Positions 1 to 7,589 of a DNA stretch of 64,000 bases are shown here, piece by piece. This stretch comes from Galerina marginata (lineage: Eukaryota > Basidiomycota > Agaricomycetes > Agaricales > Galerinaceae): NCBI GenBank assembly GCA_023014335.1, contig JAECYW010000007.1:2046001-2110000 (forward strand), written 5' to 3'. Under the pieces are notes generated by a model. It worked only from the letters and a program-made list of their open reading frames with translations, did no database searches and had not been told where the DNA came from. The translations under genes were made by a program, and so were the position numbers. Numbering within the stretch: position 1 is the stretch's first letter; each line of letters starts with the position of its first letter.

Positions 1-32
1 ATTACGACGGATGCGCGCTCAGTTGAAACCAG

Positions 33-41
33 CCAAAGATG
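33..41 (+). repeat. Target-site duplication, left copy (9 bp)
   Basis: The sequence ccaaagatg directly abuts the left inverted repeat. The identical nonamer abuts the right repeat at 1104-1112. Confidence 0.85.
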
Positions 42-202
42 CAGACTCCCCTCCAGTCTCACGAGGGCCTTATCTAATCTTATCTATTGATCCGACGTTT
101 CTACGAAACTTGAACAACTTTTAAAGTCCCTCGTGGACTGGCAAAACTTGTTGATGTGGTCGTGTTTGTCAACACGTTCGACCGCTTCTGGTCATCAGGT
201 GA
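42..202 (+). repeat. Left terminal inverted repeat, 161 bp
   Basis: It begins cagactcccctcc and is mirrored by the segment 943-1103. The first 135 bp match without a difference; the only mismatch is t177, which pairs to a where t is expected. Confidence 0.9.
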
Positions 203-831
203 TACAAGCCAGGTGACGCAAACGCGTCCCTCCTCTCCGAATTAAGGTTCCATCGCTTCCAGAGCTTCGAGATAAGGTTAAAGAAGCATTCGGAGTGACG
301 CCTTGTCGTTTTCAAGAGGAGGATGCTCTCATTCAATTGCAAAGGAAGAATGACTGCATTACCATTGCACCGTTCCGTGGACGACAGCCACTGAAGGGCG
401 TCACTTGTTGTATATGCTCTCGTCCGTCGCGAGTCTGGATTGGCATCTAGTAACATTCCCACAATCCTCCAGACCGAGGGTGCCTTCTCCATCATTGTTT
501 TAGCTGCCGTCTGCATGAACGACTCTTCCAAATACTGTGAAGTTGCCTTCGCAATGGTGAAATGTAATCCATTCGATTCAGCTGATAGCTCTACTACTTC
601 ACTGCAGAGTTTTTCCTGGACCACCTGGAAGGACCAATCAAAAATTTCCTCTGGCGCAACCATTTGAAGATGGGTACATAATCTTGGTAAGTCTCGAAGC
701 AAAGCTTGACGTGCCGGACAGTCAACATTGAGAATTTGGCTGACCACAGCATAGACATCCTGGTTGTTTTCAGTCGTGGTTGTGTGGAAAATGGGCGTTG
801 TTATGGGTCCTTCAGTTGGAAATAAAGACAT
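169..831 (-). CDS. Transposon-internal protein, possibly a truncated DUF6589-like N-terminal region
   Basis: This ATG-initiated frame of 220 codons fills the interior of the transposon and ends inside the left inverted repeat. No membrane segment, signal peptide or catalytic DDE triad is visible. The segments LCTHLQMVAPEEIFDWSF and APSVWRIVGMLLDANP resemble, from memory, the N-terminal part of the large DUF6589 proteins that are abundant in agaric genomes. Those are far longer, so this would be a fragment captured or left behind when an autonomous element was internally deleted. The last dozen or so codons come from the repeat itself. It may not encode a functional protein. The family link is an inference. 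Confidence 0.45.
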   Translation of the reverse strand: MSLFPTEGPITTPIFHTTTTENNQDVYAVVSQILNVDCPARQALLRDLPRLCTHLQMVAPEEIFDWSFQVVQEKLCSEVVELSAESNGLHFTIAKATSQYLEESFMQTAAKTMMEKAPSVWRIVGMLLDANPDSRRTRAYTTSDALQWLSSTERCNGNAVILPLQLNESILLLKTTRRHSECFFNLISKLWKRWNLNSERRDAFASPGLYHLMTRSGRTC

Positions 832-942
832 GGTTTCGTTTTCTCACATAATCTACGCAACGAATGCTACATAGGGCCATTAACCGCAATGTAGGCCATG
901 CACAAGCCATGAGGATCTTATCTGTTGGCTGACGTGGGTGCG

Positions 943-1103
943 TCACCTGATGACCAGAAGCGGTCGATCGTGTTGACAAACACGACCACATCAACAAGTT
1001 TTGCCAGTCCACGAGGGACTTTAAAAGTTGTTCAAGTTTCGTAGAAACGTCGGATCAATAGATAAGATTAGATAAGGCCCTCGTGAGACTGGAGGGGAGT
1101 CTG
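943..1103 (-). repeat. Right terminal inverted repeat, 161 bp
   Basis: It is the reverse complement of 42-202 and ends ggaggggagtctg. Similarity stops sharply inside at tcacctga (943-950), which defines the repeat length. Confidence 0.9.
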
Positions 1104-1112
1104 CCAAAGATG
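1104..1112 (+). repeat. Target-site duplication, right copy (9 bp)
   Basis: It matches 33-41 exactly. Together with the left copy it fixes the ends of the element at 42 and 1103. Confidence 0.85.
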
Positions 1113-1342
1113 GCGATTCCGGAAACTTAATGGTCCTGAAGGAAGAGTATGAGGATTTGAAGGAGCTTACGAATCTGGTGGCCTATAATGTGCAGCAGTT
1201 GGAATTACCTGTCGGGCAGAGAATTGCGAAGATGGCTGCTACGGCGTTTGGCTTGAAGTTTCATTAGCGGGGGGAGATGAGATGTGGTGGAGATGTCCTC
1301 TAATTAGTAACATGTAAGTTAAATGTGAGTCTAGGTCTATGT

Positions 1343-3850
1343 CTATGCAGCTAATTGTAATGGTAATAAGTTAACATCGTGGTAAGACCTGCTGGCGTCT
1401 GCATACGGCATGGTTTGCTCGTCTTCCTTCAGTGGGTGTTTCGGTTTCGAACTGCGAGGAGGTGAGGCAGTATCGTTAATAGGGCTAGGTATGGCGGCTT
1501 GAAACTGGCGTTTTGGCGGCGACATCTTCTCCAGAGTCCAATTAAGGACCTTCTCCGACCTCTCCTTTAGTTCCGTCACCGTGGCATCCGAGTACACGAT
1601 AGGATTCCTGAAGCTCATCCATTTGTAGAAAACAAGGATTTTGTGAAATGCCTCCAGCTGGATCAACGTTGTCGAGCTACTTGAGAACTTGGCTAGCTCT
1701 TTGCCCTGATTCTTCATCATGCCTTCCACGAACTGTAACGTTTCCATGAGCCCTTGGCCCTCAATGGCGCTTGCGATGTCTACGGAGCATTCCTGCGCAT
1801 GCTGAATGAGCATCTTCGCGACAATGTTCATCGTTTCTGTGTCCGACCACGGCACGGGTGCGTAGAGCAGCAAGACTTTGTCTTCGTTATCCATGTGTGA
1901 CCATTCGCTGTCGATGAACGACGTAACTGTGCTTAACCGCTCGTGGGTGGCGCATCGTACGAAAGGGGGGAGACGGCCGATGTATTGCGGTGCGGAGAGA
2001 GCGACCATCATCGAGGTACCAGGTGGTAGGATAGAGAGTGTTGAGGTGAGAAGATCCGACGAATAGCCAATTAATCCATAAGGCAGGGGTTCATTAGGTT
2101 TCGCTAGCCCATGGGCGAGGTCTGAGAGGTCGGCTGCACGCAAGGTCGTGACAGTGCCCCCAGCATCCGAGTCGTGTAGTCCGAATCGCCCAGCCCGCCC
2201 AGCAATTTGTTTAATGCTCGAGCTGGACAGCAAGCACATGCCACCTTCCTCAAACTTCCTCAATGCTTCAAAGATGACACGTTTGATTTTCCTGGTTATC
2301 ATGGTCAGTTGCTTGGCAGAGCATAAAGCAATAACAAATACACACAGATTGAGACCCATTCCAATAGCATCGCTCCCAATCATAACATCATAGCCCGAAG
2401 CTTGGTTGTTGAAAAGAGTCGCTTGTTCGCTCCGGATCTCAGGAGGTAAGCGTCCATAAACAACCGCACATCTCATACCGGTCTTGGCCTCCACGCGTCT
2501 TTTGAGCTCGAAGATCCTATTCCGGCTGAAGGCAACAATGCAATCGCCCGCCCGTACGTTGGAGAAATCACCACCGAGGCTCTCCTTCTCCACGACGAGC
2601 GGTGTGAGGCGCTCATACCGCTTGACGATAACCTCGTCGCCGGTATGTCGGAGCAGAGCTTTTACGATAGGCACGGCGGTCTCCTCTCCGCAGAGGTGAA
2701 CCTCTTTGGCACAGACACCGAGAACGGCGTTCATCCAACCCCCACCTCGTGAACGGTTCCCAATCATCTGGATCTCGTCGATGACAGCAACCTCGTATTG
2801 CGTGTGAAACGACATCATTTCGATGGTACAGCTGATCAACGGAGCATCCGGGCTCAAAAGCTTTCGTTCTTCGCCTGTGATCATATTGCAGACCCTTGCA
2901 TGCTTTAAAGGGTCTGCAACCTCCCCATTGTCATTCGACTCAGGTTCAACGCCTGCAGGCAATATTTGGCCGGTGTTCAGACGATCCCAGATTTCATGAG
3001 CAAGTAGGCGGAGAGGGCCAGCGTAGACCCCAGTTTTGGCTGCTGCAAGTGCCCGGAGGGCGTGATATGTTTTCCCGCTATTCGTAGGTCCGACGTGCAT
3101 GATGATCTTCCTGTGCATTGCCCGCGCCTTGGGAAATCCATCGGCAGGGTACAACCTACTTGTAACCTCCACTAGTCGTTGCACCAAATGAACCGTTCTT
3201 TGGTCGACGCCAAGTTCTCGCTCTATATAGACACGGTTTGCAGGCTTAGCCGCCCAGGAAAAGAAGATGGTGCTGTATAGAACATCGATACTGTCATAGT
3301 CATGTGGATGGCTGAATTTTTCCAGTGAATAGTAGGCATAACCATTGGGATCCGAAAGCAAGCCTGCTTCAACATTTTCGATGAACCCGTCGAGTAATCT
3401 GTGAGCATCTCCGGATGGAATGCCAAAGGATACCAAGCGTTGCTTCGTAGGATTGGAGACTGCCCACAAATAGACATGGTCTTCAAAATAGGATACGACT
3501 TTCGATAAGGAGATATTTGGGACTTGGTGGGTTATCCTGCGTGATGACTCGCCGCGACGGTTTGAGGGTCGGCTTCGAGGGTATTGGGCTGGGCGGTTTG
3601 TTTGAGGAGAAGACTTCTTGAATGGTTCAAGATCATCCAAAATTTGATTCGTGGAATGTTGTGTCTTTCCACTTGTTCGGTGTCGACGGGTAATTCTAGC
3701 ATTTGTTCCCAACCATTCTCCAGGCCAAATATAACCACTTGTTCGGTGTCGACGGGTAATTCTAGCATTTGTTCCCAACCATTCTCCAGGCCAAATATAA
3801 GGCTGTAATGAAAGACGACATTTTGTGCAGGTGTTGAGGGAACGAAGCAT
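1343..3850 (-). CDS. SUV3: ATP-dependent RNA helicase SUV3, mitochondrial
   Basis: SUV3 is the helicase of the mitochondrial RNA-degrading complex and unwinds RNA with ATP. The Walker A motif GPTNSGKT is near residue 253, the DEAD-type motif DEIQ near 357, and motif VI QIAGRAGRFG near 547, followed by the Suv3 C-terminal region. The N terminus MLRSLNTCTKCRLS is basic and lacks acidic residues, fitting a mitochondrial presequence. One intron is inferred at 2292-2345 (54 nt, gtgtgt..ccag). Removing it turns an insert after GLNL into GLNLKIKRVIFEA, the normal family sequence, and gives 817 aa. The intron is a multiple of three without a stop, so retention keeps the frame open. Residues 18-61 are two identical 22-residue copies (see the tandem repeat). 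The gene is convergent with the disrupted gene at its 3' end and divergent from the F-box gene. Confidence 0.93.
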   Translation of the reverse strand: MLRSLNTCTKCRLSLQPYIWPGEWLGTNARITRRHRTSGYIWPGEWLGTNARITRRHRTSGKTQHSTNQILDDLEPFKKSSPQTNRPAQYPRSRPSNRRGESSRRITHQVPNISLSKVVSYFEDHVYLWAVSNPTKQRLVSFGIPSGDAHRLLDGFIENVEAGLLSDPNGYAYYSLEKFSHPHDYDSIDVLYSTIFFSWAAKPANRVYIERELGVDQRTVHLVQRLVEVTSRLYPADGFPKARAMHRKIIMHVGPTNSGKTYHALRALAAAKTGVYAGPLRLLAHEIWDRLNTGQILPAGVEPESNDNGEVADPLKHARVCNMITGEERKLLSPDAPLISCTIEMMSFHTQYEVAVIDEIQMIGNRSRGGGWMNAVLGVCAKEVHLCGEETAVPIVKALLRHTGDEVIVKRYERLTPLVVEKESLGGDFSNVRAGDCIVAFSRNRIFELKRRVEAKTGMRCAVVYGRLPPEIRSEQATLFNNQASGYDVMIGSDAIGMGLNLCVFVIALCSAKQLTMITRKIKRVIFEALRKFEEGGMCLLSSSSIKQIAGRAGRFGLHDSDAGGTVTTLRAADLSDLAHGLAKPNEPLPYGLIGYSSDLLTSTLSILPPGTSMMVALSAPQYIGRLPPFVRCATHERLSTVTSFIDSEWSHMDNEDKVLLLYAPVPWSDTETMNIVAKMLIQHAQECSVDIASAIEGQGLMETLQFVEGMMKNQGKELAKFSSSSTTLIQLEAFHKILVFYKWMSFRNPIVYSDATVTELKERSEKVLNWTLEKMSPPKRQFQAAIPSPINDTASPPRSSKPKHPLKEDEQTMPYADASRSYHDVNLLPLQLAA
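3669..3800 (-). repeat. Perfect 66-bp tandem duplication in the SUV3 5' coding end
   Basis: Copies 3669-3734 and 3735-3800 are identical over 66 bp. The unit is 22 codons, so the frame is kept and the segment starting YIWPGEWLGTNARIT is doubled just behind the putative mitochondrial presequence. Identity of the two copies points to a recent event or an assembly artefact. Confidence 0.9.
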
Positions 3851-4789
3851 CTTTAAAATACATGGATTGGCCTCTTTGCCGCATGAGATGCAAATATCGG
3901 CGCACCTTTATGCAGCAGAGAAGTACCGAAGGCAGCCAATGCCAAAATCCATGCGTGAACTCTTGGCTTGTCGCTTTCGATTCGGTTCCAATTTAACGAC
4001 GATATGAAAATTACAAGAGTTCTTCGGAAACATCACTGTTAGATATGAAAAGGAAATCCAATATTAAGACTCACAGACATTTGAATTGAGAATTAGTTGG
4101 TCAACGTCGACGAAGACAAGGCTTTGGACAAAAACCACAAACACAAATTTAGATGGTTGTTTGTTCATGTTATAAATGGCTCCCGATAGCCTCACAGTTG
4201 CGTCTAAATTTAGATCTACACGATCTCCTCTTCACAACCACCTTCAACTTCCACATGAATCTTATAAGTGAGCGCTAAGCCCTGGTCCTAATCTTCTTAC
4301 ATTTTGACACCTTTCATAGAGTTTCTGCGCGTAACTTTTTGCCTTGCTTTTGCCTTTCGGAGTCGGACTTTTGGAAGACCCTGCCCAACCTGCCACAGCC
4401 TAGTAAATCGGGTTCCGCATAAGTACTGCTGCTGCAGCAACTGCGACCTTTCAACCCTAAATAACGAGAATGCTTTATTATATACATGAAGGTATGTAAA
4501 CTCGTCCTACCTGAAACTCAATAGTCTGATTCCTTTTGGCCCAAGTTCTGTGCTGATGTTCGTTGCACATTATTCGTGCCGTAGTACCTGACTTGAGGCA
4601 CTTCCAAGAAACCCCTGAAGTTTGTGCCCCTGAACTCAAGGCGTTACGGCAGACAACATAAATAAAAAGGATGGACCGTATCCGACACCCTCTCCCTTTG
4701 TTGCGTTCCACCCCAAAGGCTTTCTAGGTACGTGCAGTCGCAAATCCGAAGAGGAATCGAACTTACTGATTCTATTCGAAGACATCATC
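3851..4789. promoter_or_regulatory. Divergent intergenic region between SUV3 and the F-box gene
   Basis: About 940 bp separate the two start codons. It must hold both promoters and 5' leaders. I see only short frames with no domain and no clear TATA element that I would defend. Confidence 0.4.
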
Positions 4790-6316
4790 ATGTTGCAATG
4801 CCCATCAGGACTTGCGAGCACGATTGAACTCGTGTCAGAGATTAGGAGCCCTTCTACTCAAGAACCCCTCTTCGCCGCCGACCGCTTTCCAACCGAAATT
4901 TGGCAGGAGATTTTTCTTATCTTGCTCTCCTCCGAACGTATCCCAGGACTGGAGGAGATTTTTGGTCCCATCTGGGGACGGGCTTGTCCACCTCCATCTT
5001 CACGTGGAACGCTGATACTCCCCCGAACACCAGCAATACTCAGCCAAGTTTGTCGTCGCTGGAAGTACTATGCATTCGGCATGCCCGACCTTTGGAATGT
5101 ACTCTTCGTTAAAGCACCCCGTTCGACAGCGGACTTATCAGCACAGAACCTCACAAAGCTACTCAACGACCGTCTTTGTCTCTCGAAAGCAATGCCTTTA
5201 AAGATTTGCTTGACTGCCAAGGACGACGAAGAAGGCGCTCGAAAACTCATCCGCGCCATTATACCATTTTGCTCGCAGTGGGAAACCATTCATCTTCAAG
5301 TTCCACCAGCGGCTCTTTCGGAATTGGACGACTTACAGCCGGAAGATCTTCCCCGTATCACGTCCCTGAAAACACAGTCGCAAACCTACACTCTTCCAGG
5401 CAGCGATAGAAACCGAGATTCATCTGCAGAACCAGCTCAGATCCGTTTATTGAGGAGAATTCCATACATCCGCCGACTATGTACCTCCTACTTCCTTCCA
5501 CCCATCTGCCCAGTCTATGCAGGGCTTGAAGAGCTCCACATCCAGCAGGATCGCTGTGAGACCTGGTCGACTCTGCCAGTTCTGGCGGCATGTTCGAGAT
5601 TACGTGTGCTCACTCTCAGTGGATTTGGTGTCACAAAAGCGACAGCCGCTCCTTCGTCCCCTCATCTCAGGTTCTTATTGCCTGCGTTAGAGACGTTGAA
5701 CCTTGAGCACCCATTTGGCAGGGAGCCGTTGTTGCAAAAGCTCATCCTTCCTAATCTCAAGTCTTTATGGATTGGCGGTCGGTGTTGTGGAGAGAGCATC
5801 CGCTCCATCCTCAACTCGATTGTCCAAATAATGAAGCGCAGCGAAGTCTGCTCCTTGGAACGACTCTCCCTCTCTCCGGAAACCCACAACATGGACAGCT
5901 TCCTTCTGATCAACTTTCTTGCCTGTAATCCTATGCTGAGGGAACTCCAGGTCGACGACACTTGGAAGTTCCTGAATCGCCCTCTCGTGACTTCAGGTTT
6001 ACTCCAAGCCCTCGCCGACATGAACAACGATCACACATTCACTAAAACCGACACGTCGTATCTGTGTCCTCGACTTGAACGTGTTACCTTCACGGCATGT
6101 TCAGATTTTGAAGACGAAAACTTAGTCGCTTTCTTGAAGACCAGATGTTCAACAGCTGCAGGCGTTACCTCTACAGGTTTCAAGGGCAACTGGTCCCCGA
6201 CCATGACCATTCACGACGTAGATATTTCGGTCAAAAGAGGGATTGGACGAGAATTGGTTGAAATGGCTAGTTGTTGGGCTGCCCGAGGCTTCTCGATAGA
6301 CCTGCGGAGGGTTTGA
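4790..6316 (+). CDS. F-box protein with degenerate leucine-rich C-terminal region
   Basis: This single-exon gene encodes 508 aa. An F-box-like domain starts at about residue 32 (RFPTEIWQEIFLILL) and resumes at 83-105 (LSQVCRRWKYYAFGMPDLW), with about 35 residues inserted between the halves. The rest contains irregular leucine-rich segments such as LRRIPYIRRLCTSYF and ALETLNLEHPF, as usual for the large agaric family of F-box/LRR proteins. Such proteins recruit substrates to SCF ubiquitin ligases through Skp1; the substrate here is unknown. The ATG at 4790 is the first in frame and leaves a 30-residue leader before the F-box. No membrane segment is visible. Confidence 0.85.
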   Translation: MLQCPSGLASTIELVSEIRSPSTQEPLFAADRFPTEIWQEIFLILLSSERIPGLEEIFGPIWGRACPPPSSRGTLILPRTPAILSQVCRRWKYYAFGMPDLWNVLFVKAPRSTADLSAQNLTKLLNDRLCLSKAMPLKICLTAKDDEEGARKLIRAIIPFCSQWETIHLQVPPAALSELDDLQPEDLPRITSLKTQSQTYTLPGSDRNRDSSAEPAQIRLLRRIPYIRRLCTSYFLPPICPVYAGLEELHIQQDRCETWSTLPVLAACSRLRVLTLSGFGVTKATAAPSSPHLRFLLPALETLNLEHPFGREPLLQKLILPNLKSLWIGGRCCGESIRSILNSIVQIMKRSEVCSLERLSLSPETHNMDSFLLINFLACNPMLRELQVDDTWKFLNRPLVTSGLLQALADMNNDHTFTKTDTSYLCPRLERVTFTACSDFEDENLVAFLKTRCSTAAGVTSTGFKGNWSPTMTIHDVDISVKRGIGRELVEMASCWAARGFSIDLRRV

Positions 6317-6522
6317 CTGGTTCGGTGCAGACTATATTGATACAGGTCCGATTGTTTTCATGCGATGGATGGCGATTCTTACCCGTCGAGCCCATAGTGA
6401 AGCAACAGCAGTCAGCAAGCGAGGAAATGCTCGCATCTCGATCAACGATGTCGGTCAGCCTCATGGAATCGACATAATTATCAACTCTTGCCACCTTTGC
6501 TTAGGACCATACTCCATCATCT

Positions 6523-7440
6523 ATGACCAAATTCAAGTTCAACTTTCATCTCAAATTCTCATCTGCATCCTCTCCTGACAGTTCGCGAAAGAATTTCGAC
6601 ACCTCTCAGGAAACCCGAATCCGTCGCAGCGTCAAAGACTATATCACCAACTTCAAAGCTGCCCGCCTTTTCACACCTAGAACACGTAGTCAAAAGGCGG
6701 TTGAGGTCCGCGCCAGCTCGCCAGTTGGGTTTAGAGGAAAGACCCCCAGGATGCCTCTCGCATCGCTCTATGCACCACGCCCAACAGGATCCGAAAGTAT
6801 TCCAATTCGCCGTCACAGACGATACACCGTCAGCCTCATTCAATTACCCGAGCACACCGAGGGCAAACCCTCCACCCCTGATCTCCTGTCGACTCAGGAA
6901 ATTGAACGGTTCGAGTCGTCCAATCCCATAGCTCCCTATGGCACTCAGCCTTGTTCGATGGTTCCGAATCTCCCGACGAGCTCTACGAGACCGCAGGAGG
7001 TGGAAGACAAGAGACTGCAAGAAGTTGAAGAACCCGCCGCAACCAACGAGAAATCGGACGCACGTCGTATTGCAGAGGTTCTTCAACAAGCAACAAGGCA
7101 GATCTGCACGGACGGACGATTCTCGCAAACAGAAGCATTCCAATTTCTCGCTCCACTGGTTGCATTTGCCTGCTTTATGGGCATGGGTGTCACGCTTCCA
7201 CGATACTCTGGAGTCGAGAATCTCTTTGGCATGGGCCCGGTGACTGGCTTAATCCTCGCTCTTCTAGGAGGAGTAGGTTTCGCACTCATCGTTCTGAGAG
7301 TAAGTATATGGGTTGTCGGCGTCCTCACTCAATCCTTTTGTCAACTCGATTTGGAGGGCCTACTTAGGAAGACCGAGCTGGTTGACGCGAATGGGAAACG
7401 TATTGGAGAAGCGGAGATGGTCGTAGGGATGTTTGTATAG
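6523..7440 (+). CDS. Small predicted membrane protein, unknown function
   Basis: I do not recognise the family. The N-terminal two thirds are polar and rich in Ser, Arg and Pro. Near residues 205-255 lie two hydrophobic segments, FLAPLVAFACFMGMGV and GLILALLGGVGFALIV, so it probably anchors in a membrane with both ends on one side. An intron at 7300-7356 is inferred from a perfect donor gtaagtat and acceptor ttggag. It is 57 nt, in frame and stop-free; splicing gives 286 aa ending VDANGKRIGEAEMVVGMFV. It follows the F-box gene by about 200 bp on the same strand. Confidence 0.65.
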   Translation: MTKFKFNFHLKFSSASSPDSSRKNFDTSQETRIRRSVKDYITNFKAARLFTPRTRSQKAVEVRASSPVGFRGKTPRMPLASLYAPRPTGSESIPIRRHRRYTVSLIQLPEHTEGKPSTPDLLSTQEIERFESSNPIAPYGTQPCSMVPNLPTSSTRPQEVEDKRLQEVEEPAATNEKSDARRIAEVLQQATRQICTDGRFSQTEAFQFLAPLVAFACFMGMGVTLPRYSGVENLFGMGPVTGLILALLGGVGFALIVLRVSIWVVGVLTQSFCQLDLEGLLRKTELVDANGKRIGEAEMVVGMFV

Positions 7441-7589
7441 CTCTGCAATTGAACAGGATTTTGGCTTAGATCTATCATTCTTCATTTTCGTAGCTCATCA
7501 CAATGACATTTGTGGGGAAGAGTTCTTTTCTATTGCATTTATGGGGGCAGTAGGTTAAACGGGAGCACAACATCCTACTGGTCGACTTG

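Larger units (their letters stand above)
42..1103. mobile_element. Non-autonomous DNA transposon, Mutator-like by its ends
   Basis: The first 161 bp (42-202) are the reverse complement of the last 161 bp (943-1103) with one mismatch (position 177). The element is flanked by an exact 9-bp direct repeat, ccaaagatg, at 33-41 and 1104-1112. Long inverted repeats with a 9-bp duplication are the classic signature of Mutator-like elements, although other superfamilies give 8-9 bp. The interior is only about 740 bp and carries one 220-codon reading frame but no recognisable transposase catalytic domain. It therefore looks like a deletion derivative mobilised in trans. The near-identical ends and exact duplication suggest a recent insertion. 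Confidence 0.85.
1..1267 (+). pseudogene. 3' end of an unidentified gene, interrupted by a transposon
   Basis: Two open stretches lie on either side of the transposon at 42-1103. The left one (2-41) reads into the insertion in the frame ending AQLKPAKD. The right one starts just inside the second target-site copy, near 1111, and runs 51 codons to a TAG at 1265-1267. Removing the element and one 9-bp duplication joins both in a single frame, so the element landed inside an exon. With the insertion present, the left frame runs into the terminal repeat and stops at TAA 122-124, losing the native C terminus. That C terminus ends with LPVGQRIAKMAATAFGLKFH. It loosely recalls an R3H-like end, but I do not recognise the family. 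The gene begins outside the window. Confidence 0.6.
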
